A stretch of 34,916 nt of DNA from positions 1-34,916 of the IMG/VR virus record IMGVR_UViG_3300005735_000011; one strand, written 5' to 3'. The DNA comes from a virus. A program made the translations under genes and the position numbers. Below are positions 1 to 6,924 of this stretch, piece after piece; positions within the stretch are counted from its first letter, which is position 1, and every line of letters begins with the position of its first letter. Under the pieces are notes generated by a model. That model was not told where the DNA came from. It was given only the letters and a program-made list of their open reading frames with translations, and did no database searches.

Positions 1-16
1 AGACTTTGGAGAGCTT

Positions 17-38
17 CTAAGACTCTAAGGAGTCTTAG
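17..38. other. Perfect 9-bp inverted repeat (stem-loop)
   Basis: CTAAGACTC at 17-25 and GAGTCTTAG at 30-38 are exact reverse complements separated by a 4-base loop (TAAG). No T-run follows on the plus strand, so it is not a typical intrinsic terminator. It could be an RNA processing site, the end of a transcript from outside the window, or a protein-binding palindrome. Confidence 0.5.
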
Positions 39-310
39 CCTGCGCATCAAGTCAGTTAAAGACTTTAAAGACTGTGGGGTGGGCAGGTCACCATGGGGGG
101 TGGGGTGGGTATATACTACTGCTTATACATTTTTACGAGGATTAGGTGGAAACTAGAATAGCGCCTCAGCTTTAAAGGGCTTATAAGGGGAGAGGTATAT
201 ACAGATGATGTACATGACTTATATATCTATATAACGGTGGGGACGTTAATATAATTATACCGTTGAGATCCCGTTTTGTCAAGAGAAAGTATATATAAAT
301 GTATATTTAT

Positions 311-339
311 TTGAAAGAATATATACATATACATATACA
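311..339 (+). promoter_or_regulatory. Possible upstream sigma70-type promoter
   Basis: TTGAAA at 311-316 is followed after 17 bases by TATACA at 334-339. The match is moderate and lies in AT-rich repeats, where such matches arise by chance. If real, it would give a transcript with a leader of about 85 bases before the small terminase gene, in contrast to the promoter at 396. Confidence 0.25.
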
Positions 340-395
340 TATGTAAAGATAATCCATTTATTTATACATATATATAACTAAATGTTATAAAAGAC

Positions 396-424
396 TTGAC
401 AGATCAGTAAACCAGCGGTATACT
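396..424 (+). promoter_or_regulatory. Near-consensus sigma70 promoter driving the packaging genes
   Basis: TTGACA at 396-401 matches the -35 consensus exactly. A 17-base spacer leads to TATACT at 419-424, which matches the -10 consensus at five of six positions. A start about 7 bases past the -10 falls at about 431, the A of the terS ATG, so the transcript should have almost no leader. The use of host sigma70 RNA polymerase is inferred from the motif. Confidence 0.7.
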
Positions 425-430
425 AGAGGT

Positions 431-829
431 ATGAAGAATAAAGAACTCACAGAAAAACAAGAAGCATTCTTAGCAAACTTACCAACCGTAGGAGGTGATC
501 CGAAACAAGCAGCACTATTAGCTGGTTATTCGGAGTCCAGCTATCCTGCTGTGGTAAAAGCCTTGCGCCAAGAGATCCTTGACATAGCAACAGGGATCTT
601 AGCGCAATCTGCCCCTAAAGCAGCTATGAAGCTAGTAGAGGTTATGGACAGTAATGCGCCTATTCCTCAAGCTAATATGCGTATACAGGCTGCACAGACC
701 ATTTTAGATCGTGTAGGGCTAGGAAAGAAGGACACATTGGACGTAAATGTAAATACTACAGGTGGAATTTTTGTACTCCCCACTAAGAAAGAAACAGTAA
801 TAGAAGGTGAGTATGAAGAGATCGAGTAG
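431..829 (+). CDS. terS: Terminase small subunit (putative)
   Basis: A 132-aa protein immediately upstream of the large terminase. Small terminase subunits recognise viral DNA and regulate the large subunit during packaging. Residues about 6-50 have the helix-turn-helix-like character of this class: L-T-x-K-Q-x-x-F, then D-P-K-Q-A-A-L-L-A-G-Y, then an S-Y-x-x-V-x-x-L-R helix. Residues about 58-95 look like an oligomerising helix pair, and the tail is acidic. The ATG at 431 is chosen because the family-like part begins at once. AGAGG at 425-429 sits only one base from the ATG, too close to act as a normal ribosome-binding site, and the promoter at 396-424 predicts transcription from about this ATG. 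The 3' end overlaps the next gene. The family is inferred from position and motif character. Confidence 0.75.
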   Translation: MKNKELTEKQEAFLANLPTVGGDPKQAALLAGYSESSYPAVVKALRQEILDIATGILAQSAPKAAMKLVEVMDSNAPIPQANMRIQAAQTILDRVGLGKKDTLDVNVNTTGGIFVLPTKKETVIEGEYEEIE

Positions 830-1037
830 TACAATACCCTTTGGTTATAAATTGAACGATGATAATACTTTAGATGCCGTCCCAGAAGAACTAGAGGCTT
901 TGGCATCTATTGTACCTATGATAAAGGATAACAGTTTATCCCTTCGTGAAGGCAGCATGTACCTTACAGACCTGACAGGCAGACCCATAAGCCATACAGG
1001 TCTAAAGAAGATTGCTGATAAACGCACCTTTGGATAA
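813..1037 (+). CDS. Small protein resembling the helical domain of serine recombinases
   Basis: A 74-aa protein between terS and terL, overlapping both. The ATG at 813 is preferred over the GTG at 807 because AAGG at 804-807 is five bases upstream. The whole protein follows the layout of the recombinase domain that follows the catalytic domain of large serine recombinases: an IPFGYKL opening, a V-P-E-E-x-E-A-L helix, an S-L-S-L-R-E segment, and a final S-H-T-G-L-K-K-I-A helix. No catalytic resolvase domain is present, so it cannot be a recombinase. A DNA-binding packaging accessory, or an extra N-terminal part of the terminase reached by frameshifting, is more plausible. The likeness is from pattern memory and needs a profile search. 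The stop at 1037 lies inside the terL reading frame. Confidence 0.6.
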   Translation: MKRSSSTIPFGYKLNDDNTLDAVPEELEALASIVPMIKDNSLSLREGSMYLTDLTGRPISHTGLKKIADKRTFG

Positions 1038-2694
1038 GAAAGACTGGGAACTAAACCCAGATAACTATGCCAAAGATGAAGATGGAGAGTTTATCCTAAA
1101 GAAAGATGGGACTCCACGCAAGAAGTCTGGTCGTGCCAAAGGCTCCAAAGGCCGAGGATATAACTACCATTCAGAAACCAAAGCTAAACAGGCTGCTAAA
1201 CGAGCAGTAAAAGAGAAACAAAAGAAACTCAAAGCAGCCCAGAAGAAAGTAGACAACTACAAAGAGTCTATAAAACAAACAACTAAGGCTGTAGAAAAAA
1301 AGGGCATCTTCAGCGAAGAAGAGCTAGAAGCCCTGCCAAAGAGCTTGCGAGAAGAAGCTAACGAAAGTGTTATCTTCAAAGCCAATGAAGGCCCACAAGA
1401 GGACTTCCTTGCAGCAGGTGAGACTGATGTGTTGTTTGGTGGCGCAGCAGGTGGTGGTAAATCATACGCAATGATAGTTGATCCACTGCGCTATGCACAC
1501 AGATCTGCCCATAGAGCATTGATACTTAGACGCTCTATGCCAGAACTACGAGAGATTATAGACAAGAGCCGAGAACTCTATCCGAAAGCCTTCCACGGGG
1601 CTAAGTACAAAGAAGTAGAAAAGATGTGGACTTTCCCTAGTGGGGCTAAAGTAGAGTTCGGCTTCTTGGAACGAGATGCAGATGTTTATCGTTATCAGGG
1701 TCAAGCATATAGCTGGATAGGCTTTGATGAGATTACACACCTGCCAACAGAATTTGCATGGAACTACTTAGCGTCACGGTTAAGAACCACTGACCCTGAG
1801 ATAGTTCCTTACATGCGTTGTACAGCTAACCCAGGTGGTGCTGGAGCGCATTGGGTAAAGAAGCGGTACATAGACCCTAATCCGCCTCACGAGCCTTTCA
1901 TGGGCGCTGACGGCCTTACAAGGAAGTTCATACCCGCAAGCTTACAAGATAACCCTTACTTAGCTAAGGATGGACGTTACGAGCAGATGCTAAAGGCTCT
2001 GCCACCCACACAGCGCAAGCAGCTCCTAGACGGAGATTGGGATGTAGCGGAAGGAGCAGCCTTCACAGAGTTTAGCAGACTAGACCATGTGATAACCCCT
2101 TTTGAGATCCCGATCCACTGGGAGCGTATAAAAGGAATAGATTACGGTTACGCATCTGAATCAGCCTGTGTATGGGGAGCAGTAGACCCAAGTGACGGAA
2201 CATTGATTATATATAGAGAACTGTACCAAAAAAACTTACTAGGTACAGAACTTGGAGAGCTTATAACCAACATGGAGCTTGATGATCCCTTTTCAGTTCA
2301 GGGAGTCCTAGATACAGCGTGTTGGTCAAGAACAGGTACAACAGGCCCTACAGTCGGTGAGACTTTGCAAAAGCAAGGACACAAGCTACGAAGGGCTGAT
2401 AAGAACAGGATTCAAGGAAAAATTCAAATCCATGAATACTTGAAGATTACTCAAAGCGGTAGACCACGCATTCAAATATTTAATACATGCCCGAACCTGA
2501 TACGAGAACTTCAAGGTATTCCTCTGGATAAATCTAACCCAGAAGATGTAGATACAAGAGCATCTGATCACGCATACGATGCGTTACGTTATCTCATAAT
2601 GTCTAGACCTAGAAATGCTAATCCTCTAGATCGTATGAGAGACATAAAACTTGAACAGTCTTACAGACCAGTAGACTCGAACTTTGGATATTAA
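1012..2694 (+). CDS. terL: Terminase large subunit (ATPase and nuclease)
   Basis: This is the packaging motor: it pumps DNA into the prohead through the portal and cuts it. Numbered from the TTG at 1012 (560 aa), residues 1-110 are a charged, lysine-rich leader. Residues about 140-150 carry the Walker A loop FGGAAGGGKS, and residues about 232-243 carry the Walker B segment WIGFDEITH. The RNase H-like nuclease domain follows, with an IDYGY acidic strand near residue 373, a GVLDTA strand near 430, and SDHAYDALRY near 521. The start is uncertain. The frame opens at 1006 and has no ATG or GTG before residue 155; only TTG (1012, 1030), CTG (1015) or ATA (1018) are available, and AAAGAAG (1004-1010) is the only purine-rich stretch. 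It overlaps the preceding gene by 26 bases in the +1 frame, so translational coupling or a +1 frameshift are both possible. Confidence 0.95.
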   Translation: MLINAPLDKKDWELNPDNYAKDEDGEFILKKDGTPRKKSGRAKGSKGRGYNYHSETKAKQAAKRAVKEKQKKLKAAQKKVDNYKESIKQTTKAVEKKGIFSEEELEALPKSLREEANESVIFKANEGPQEDFLAAGETDVLFGGAAGGGKSYAMIVDPLRYAHRSAHRALILRRSMPELREIIDKSRELYPKAFHGAKYKEVEKMWTFPSGAKVEFGFLERDADVYRYQGQAYSWIGFDEITHLPTEFAWNYLASRLRTTDPEIVPYMRCTANPGGAGAHWVKKRYIDPNPPHEPFMGADGLTRKFIPASLQDNPYLAKDGRYEQMLKALPPTQRKQLLDGDWDVAEGAAFTEFSRLDHVITPFEIPIHWERIKGIDYGYASESACVWGAVDPSDGTLIIYRELYQKNLLGTELGELITNMELDDPFSVQGVLDTACWSRTGTTGPTVGETLQKQGHKLRRADKNRIQGKIQIHEYLKITQSGRPRIQIFNTCPNLIRELQGIPLDKSNPEDVDTRASDHAYDALRYLIMSRPRNANPLDRMRDIKLEQSYRPVDSNFGY

Positions 2695-2696
2695 CT

Positions 2697-3071
2697 ATGA
2701 AAAATAAAAGCATGAAAGTTAAATATAGCAACGGTGGCAGTGTATCTACCCATAAACGTATTGGTGATTTAGATATTTCTGTAGGTGCTTCAGGCAATAA
2801 GAAGTATATGTCTTCTGGAGCTTCAGCTTCACTAAAGAAAGGCCCCTTTACAATGTCACACTCCGAAGGTCTAGATCACTATAAGAATAAATTTAATAAA
2901 GGCAAGATTAATTATAGCAACAGCTCTATTGGTGTAGATACAAAAGTAGGTCGTTTTGGCATTGATAAGAAAGGCAATGCAAGTTACAGTTACAAAACCA
3001 AAGGCGGCACACAAATTTCTGCACGAGCAAATAAACGTGGCGGCAGTGTCAACATCTTTAAAGAGCTATAA
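2697..3071 (+). CDS. Small basic Gly/Ser-rich protein of unknown function
   Basis: A 124-aa protein not recognised from any family. It starts two bases after terL ends; an in-frame ATG at 2712 is an alternative start. The sequence is rich in Gly, Ser, Lys and Tyr with alternating polar and hydrophobic residues (DISVGASG, GVDTKVGRFGIDKKGNASYS), which suggests a small all-beta, repetitive fold. Near its N-terminus is VKYSNGGSV, a motif that recurs near the N-terminus of the proteins at 5327 (VKYAEGSML) and 16139 (VKYSTGGY). Its place between terminase and portal suggests a head or packaging role, but that is context only. Confidence 0.7.
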   Translation: MKNKSMKVKYSNGGSVSTHKRIGDLDISVGASGNKKYMSSGASASLKKGPFTMSHSEGLDHYKNKFNKGKINYSNSSIGVDTKVGRFGIDKKGNASYSYKTKGGTQISARANKRGGSVNIFKEL

Positions 3072-3080
3072 GGAAACTAA

Positions 3081-5273
3081 ATGACTAACGAAACAGGCAA
3101 CAGCCTATTTGACACAGCTAATGAACTCTACTTTAAACCTATTGAGGGTGAAAGTAGCTATGAGTTAGATGTAGAAGAAGAGATACGCAACCGCTTAGTC
3201 GGCTTAGTTGAAGATCGCTTCATGGAAGCAGAGAACGCACGAGATGTAGATGAGCAGCGTTGGTTGACGGCTTACCACAACTTCAGAGGCTTATATGGCC
3301 GCAACGTGAAGTTCCGTGAGTCTGAGAAGTCTAAAGTCTTCGTTAAAGTAACTAAGACAAAAGTGCTTGCAGCCTTTGGTCAGTTAGTAGATGTTATCTT
3401 TGGCACAGGTCAATTTCCAATTGGCATCACAGAAACAAAACTTCCTGAAGGTATTTCTACTTATAAGCACGTATCAGTAGGCGGAACAGGCATTGAAATG
3501 TCTGAGGGCGAAGAAGCCCCAGAAGAAACGACCGAGACTCCACCAAACCCATACGATGTAGGATATGTCGGTGACGGTAAAGTATTAAAAGCTGGAGCCA
3601 CTATAACAGCAGGCGCTTCTATTTTTGAAGAAGAAATAAAAGCTGCTGAAGAAGAAGGTAAGATTTCTTTTGCTGAAGGCCCTAGTCCAGACCCACAAGT
3701 CTTAGAGATTGCTCCAGCTAAAGAAGCTGCACGTAAAATGCAGAAGCTTATCCACGATCAGATTGAAGAATCAAGCGGCTCTAGTGAGTTACGCAATGCA
3801 ATCTTTGAGTCTGCATTGTTTGGAACAGGTGTTGTTAAAGGCCCATTTAACTTTAATAAAACTATTGGTCGTTGGGAAACAGATGCAGAAGGCAACCGCA
3901 ACTACAGCCCTATTTCTGTACGTGTCCCACGCCTTGAGTTTGTAAGCATCTGGGATTTCTTCCCTGATCCTAGTGCAACAACTATTGAAGAGTGCGAATA
4001 CATTGTACATCGACATAAGTACAATCGCAGCCAGCTTAGAGCTTTATCTAAGATGCCTTACTTTGATAAGGATGCTATTCGTGAATGTCTCCAGATGGGG
4101 CCTAACTACGAAGAGAAAGATTACGAACATGAATTAAAAGACGATAACAGATCAGACGATGCAGGATCAGCACAGTTTGAAGTTTTAGAATACTGGGGAG
4201 TTATGGACGCTGAATACGCTCGTGAAGTCGGAATGGAATTACCAGACGAGGTAGATGATTTAGATGAAGTTCAAATCAATGCTTGGATTAGTAACGGCAA
4301 GCTTCTCAGGAGTGTTGTCAATCCATTTACTCCTCACCGAATTCCCTATAATGCTTTCGCTTATGAGCGCAATCCTTATAGTTTTTTTGGTATTGGCGTT
4401 GCGGAAAATATGGATGACTCGCAGCAAATAATGAATGGTCATGCTCGAATGGCTATCGACAACTTAGCTTTAAGTGGCTCTCTCGTCTTTGATGTGGACG
4501 AATCAGCCCTTGTAGGCGGTCAAAGTATGGAGATATATCCCGGAAAAGTATTCCGCCGTCAAGCGGGACAAGCCGGACAGAGCATCTATGGAATGAAGTT
4601 TCCTAACACATCACAAGAAAACATGATGATGTTTGATAAGTTCCGACAGCTTGCAGATGAGCAGACAGGTATTCCTAGTTACTCACATGGTCAGACAGGC
4701 GTACAAAGCATGACACGTACTGCATCAGGCATGTCTATGCTACTAGGTGCAGCGTCACTAAACATTAAAACAGTAGTTAAGAACTTAGATGACTTCTTAC
4801 TCAAGCCTCTTGGCGAAGCTTACTACCAGTGGAACATGCAGTTCTTTGAAGGCGCACTAGATGTAGAAGGCGATTTAGAAATTAAAGCTATGGGTACAAA
4901 TAGCTTAATGCAGAAAGAAGTACGTAGTCAACGACTAACGATGTTCTTACAGACTGCACAGAATCCTGCTATCGCACCGTTTGTTAAGATCTCTAAGATC
5001 GTTAGCGAGCTTGCATATAGCTTAGACTTAGACCCTGATGAGATCTTAAATGATCCTGAAGAAGCTGCAATCATGGCACAAATTATAGGAGCACAGAATG
5101 CTGGACAAACAATTGGCGGCGAAGCTGTCGCCCCTAACGAGCAACAAGGAGCTATGGTCGGCCCTGATGGAGCACCTCCACAACCTCAAGACCTTGGAGC
5201 TACAGGCACTGGTGGCGGCAACATCGGAACAGGAAATGTTCCGCAGGCAGGGGAGAGTGAATTCTCTGGTTAG
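3081..5273 (+). CDS. Portal protein
   Basis: At 730 aa it has the size of the large portal proteins of podoviruses, and it sits just after terL. Portals form the dodecameric ring at one capsid vertex through which DNA enters and leaves. Supporting features are an N-terminal acidic region with a DRFMEAENARDVDEQRW helix, the segment FESALFGTGVVKGPF, the wing-like segment PRLEFVSIWDFFPDPSA, and a later helix-rich part with ADEQTGIPSYSHGQTG near residue 530, followed by a T-R-T-A-S-G-M-S-M-L-L-G-A-A stretch. The C-terminal 60 residues are Gly, Pro and Gln rich and probably disordered. AAGGA about 5 bases before the ATG supports the start. Residues about 137-205 are an acidic, low-complexity insert. 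Confidence 0.92.
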   Translation: MTNETGNSLFDTANELYFKPIEGESSYELDVEEEIRNRLVGLVEDRFMEAENARDVDEQRWLTAYHNFRGLYGRNVKFRESEKSKVFVKVTKTKVLAAFGQLVDVIFGTGQFPIGITETKLPEGISTYKHVSVGGTGIEMSEGEEAPEETTETPPNPYDVGYVGDGKVLKAGATITAGASIFEEEIKAAEEEGKISFAEGPSPDPQVLEIAPAKEAARKMQKLIHDQIEESSGSSELRNAIFESALFGTGVVKGPFNFNKTIGRWETDAEGNRNYSPISVRVPRLEFVSIWDFFPDPSATTIEECEYIVHRHKYNRSQLRALSKMPYFDKDAIRECLQMGPNYEEKDYEHELKDDNRSDDAGSAQFEVLEYWGVMDAEYAREVGMELPDEVDDLDEVQINAWISNGKLLRSVVNPFTPHRIPYNAFAYERNPYSFFGIGVAENMDDSQQIMNGHARMAIDNLALSGSLVFDVDESALVGGQSMEIYPGKVFRRQAGQAGQSIYGMKFPNTSQENMMMFDKFRQLADEQTGIPSYSHGQTGVQSMTRTASGMSMLLGAASLNIKTVVKNLDDFLLKPLGEAYYQWNMQFFEGALDVEGDLEIKAMGTNSLMQKEVRSQRLTMFLQTAQNPAIAPFVKISKIVSELAYSLDLDPDEILNDPEEAAIMAQIIGAQNAGQTIGGEAVAPNEQQGAMVGPDGAPPQPQDLGATGTGGGNIGTGNVPQAGESEFSG

Positions 5274-5325
5274 TTTAGAGTCCCTTAAAGAGCAAGTAGC
5301 TGAAGCAAAGAATAGGAAAGAATAA
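5236..5325 (+). CDS. Possible tiny ORF overlapping the portal gene end
   Basis: A 29-aa open frame starts at an ATG inside the portal gene, preceded by an AGG, and ends one base before the next gene at 5327. A shorter version would start at GTG 5257 behind GGGGAGA. The part beyond the portal stop (5274-5325) reads as a charged helix (SLESLKEQVAEAKNRKE) and fills a gap that is otherwise empty, which is the only argument for it. It may instead be untranslated spacer. Confidence 0.3.
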   Translation: MFRRQGRVNSLVSLESLKEQVAEAKNRKE

Positions 5326-5326
5326 T

Positions 5327-5911
5327 ATGTATGATGAATTTAAAGTGAAGTATGCAGAAGGTTCAATGCTCACAACTCCTGAAATGGAACTTGAGGATAC
5401 TTACTCCAACATCCCTGAAGATGAGATGGCAGCAGCAGAAGCATCTCAACTTCCTGATGATGAGATGGTAGACAAATTCCAAGACTTCGTATTAGGCGAA
5501 GCTCTTACAGAAGAAGAACAAGATATGCTTTCAGAAACTTTGGAAGGCAATCCAGAATTAGCAATGGTCTTTGATAAAGTCTTAGACGTTGCAGCAGAAT
5601 TCTCTGGTGAAGGTTCCGTAGAAGGAATCGGTACTGGAGTATCAGATTCGATACCAGCTAGGTTATCGGACGGTGAATTTGTTTTCACCAAAAAGGCTGT
5701 CGATTCAATAGGCGCAGAAAACCTCCAACTTATGATGGATGAGGCAGAACGTGCGTTTGATGAAGGCAGTCGTGTACAAAAAGCATTTGGCGGTTTAACT
5801 ACAGATCCACTCGATAATGAAAAAGTAGACGGTGTGACTATGGTTAACGGTACTAATGATGAGATCAAAAAACAAATGATGTCAGCAAATAGAATGCCAA
5901 GTCTTTTATAA
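5327..5911 (+). CDS. Structural-type protein with GTGxSDSIPARLSDGEF motif
   Basis: A 194-aa acidic protein between portal and scaffold. Residues about 100-125 carry the motif GIGTGVSDSIPARLSDGEF followed by VFTKKAVDSIGAENL. This glycine/DSIPA/L-S-x-G-E-F signature recurs in marine-phage structural and tape-measure-type proteins; its function is not known to me. Residues 6-15 (KVKYAEGSML) match the VKYSxGG motif seen in two other proteins of the window, and KAFGGLTTDPLDN near the C-terminus resembles FKKGGDPLDN in the protein at 22158. The N-terminal half is strongly acidic and may be flexible. A minor virion component of head or connector is inferred from position. Confidence 0.75.
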   Translation: MYDEFKVKYAEGSMLTTPEMELEDTYSNIPEDEMAAAEASQLPDDEMVDKFQDFVLGEALTEEEQDMLSETLEGNPELAMVFDKVLDVAAEFSGEGSVEGIGTGVSDSIPARLSDGEFVFTKKAVDSIGAENLQLMMDEAERAFDEGSRVQKAFGGLTTDPLDNEKVDGVTMVNGTNDEIKKQMMSANRMPSLL

Positions 5912-5914
5912 TCG

Positions 5915-5946
5915 GTAAGGCTACCTAAATTTATTTAGCCCCTTAC
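5915..5946 (+). other. Imperfect stem-loop in the spacer before the scaffold gene
   Basis: GTAAGG (5915-5920) pairs with CCTTAC (5941-5946), enclosing a second stem CTAAA (5925-5929) with TTTAG (5934-5938). No T-run follows, so it looks more like an RNA processing or stability element than a terminator. The rest of the 140-base spacer (5912-6051) holds two copies of GCCACCTT (near 5963 and 6010) and the scaffold ribosome-binding site TAGGAG (6036-6041). Confidence 0.4.
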
Positions 5947-6051
5947 TAACTTTTAACCTAGAGGCCACCTTTTGACTCAAGACCCTGTTGTGTTTAGCTA
6001 ACTTAACAGCCACCTTGAAAGACGAAAAGCCCCAATAGGAGTGTGATAATT

Positions 6052-6888
6052 ATGTCTAACGAACAAGTAGTAGAAGAAATTGCAAATCCATATAATGCTA
6101 AAAAGTCTTGGCATACGCCAGATGAAGGTAGTATGGAAACAGCAGAAGGAGTATTCTTTGAACGACCAGAAAGCAAACAGGCTACCCCAGATGAGGCCCC
6201 TGAAGAAGCTGCTGAGAAAAAGCGAAGAACTAATTACAAGAAACGATACGATGATTTAAAGAAACATTATGACGAGAAGGTTGCGAATTTTAAGCAACGA
6301 GAGTTAGAACTGCAAGCTGCGGCTGAGAGCAACGCTCCACAAGTCCAGTTAAAAAGCGCAGAAGACCTCGAAGCGTTTAAAAATCAATATCCTGATCTAT
6401 TCGATACAGTAGAGACTGTTGCTCATTTAAAAACTGAGGAACAAACTAAAGCACTTCAAGCTAAAATGGATATGATCCAAGAACGTGAAAACATGATAGC
6501 ACGAAGAGAAGCTGAAGAAACTCTGCGTAGTAAGCATCCTGACTTTGAAGACATTCGAGGCGATGATGCTTTTCACGATTGGGCAAAAGAGCAACCTGAG
6601 CAAATCCAAGGTTGGATCTATGAGAACCCTGATAATGTAGCTCTAGCAATCAAAGCTATTGATTTATATAAATTAGAATCTGGAGTTTCTACTAAAGGTA
6701 AACGTAAGACTAAAGCGTCACAAACCACTGGATCAGCAGCGGACATGGTATCTACTAAAACAACTAATGTAGGCACTGATGAAGCTCGGATCTGGACAAA
6801 ACGGGAAATTAACGCTCTTAGTATGGACGAATATGATAAGTATGAACAAGAAATTGATCGTGCAGTTATGGAAGGCCGAGTGCGTTAA
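6052..6888 (+). CDS. Capsid scaffold protein (putative)
   Basis: A 278-aa, highly charged, helix-rich protein directly before the major capsid gene, the usual place for the scaffold on which the procapsid assembles. Coiled-coil character is strong at residues about 60-105 (KKRRTNYKKRYDDLKKHYDE and onward) and 130-165 (TEEQTKALQAKMDMIQEREN). The segment SKHPDFEDIRGDDAFHDWAK, then QPEQIQGWIYENPDNVALAI, is typical of podovirus scaffold proteins. The C-terminus is basic and helical, as expected for a coat-binding segment. ATG 6052 is chosen over GTG 6043 because TAGGAG ends 10 bases before the ATG but only 1 base before the GTG. The function is inferred from context and composition. Confidence 0.8.
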   Translation: MSNEQVVEEIANPYNAKKSWHTPDEGSMETAEGVFFERPESKQATPDEAPEEAAEKKRRTNYKKRYDDLKKHYDEKVANFKQRELELQAAAESNAPQVQLKSAEDLEAFKNQYPDLFDTVETVAHLKTEEQTKALQAKMDMIQERENMIARREAEETLRSKHPDFEDIRGDDAFHDWAKEQPEQIQGWIYENPDNVALAIKAIDLYKLESGVSTKGKRKTKASQTTGSAADMVSTKTTNVGTDEARIWTKREINALSMDEYDKYEQEIDRAVMEGRVR

Positions 6889-6924
6889 TTCTAAAACTTT
6901 TCTTTTTTTTAGGAGTAACACAAC

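Larger units (their letters stand above)
1..430. other. Non-coding leader region before the packaging genes
   Basis: No convincing gene is seen on either strand. The stretch holds, in order, a perfect 9-bp stem-loop (17-38), repeated AGACTT/AAGACT words (1-73), a cluster of G-tracts (76-109), a run of AT-rich DNA with ATACAT repeats (about 319-343), and a near-consensus sigma70 promoter (396-424). A nine-codon open frame (205-234, peptide MMYMTYISI) has a good GGGGAGAGG ribosome-binding sequence 9 bases before its ATG. It could be a leader peptide, but it is too short to support as a gene. The region probably carries the control signals for the late genes; this is inference. Confidence 0.6.

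Noticed and set aside
1-120. tRNA gene in the leader region
   Set aside because: A stem-loop is present, but there is no TTCGA-type T-arm, anticodon stem or acceptor pairing.
807-1037. GTG 807 as the start of the small ORF after terS
   Set aside because: ATG 813 has AAGG at a proper distance, whereas AAGG overlaps the GTG itself.
5446-5868. Minus-strand frame of 140 codons opposite the DSIPA-motif protein
   Set aside because: It is a Ser-rich antisense shadow of an acidic coding sequence, with no start signal.
5972-6000. Promoter before the scaffold gene (TTGACT, 17 bases, TAGCTA)
   Set aside because: The -35 is fair but the -10 matches only two of six positions, so it is not supported.
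6043-6054. GTG 6043 as the scaffold start
   Set aside because: TAGGAG lies one base before the GTG but ten before ATG 6052, so the ATG is better.
6893-6911. Terminator at the T-run before the capsid gene
   Set aside because: There is a run of T residues, but no stem precedes it.
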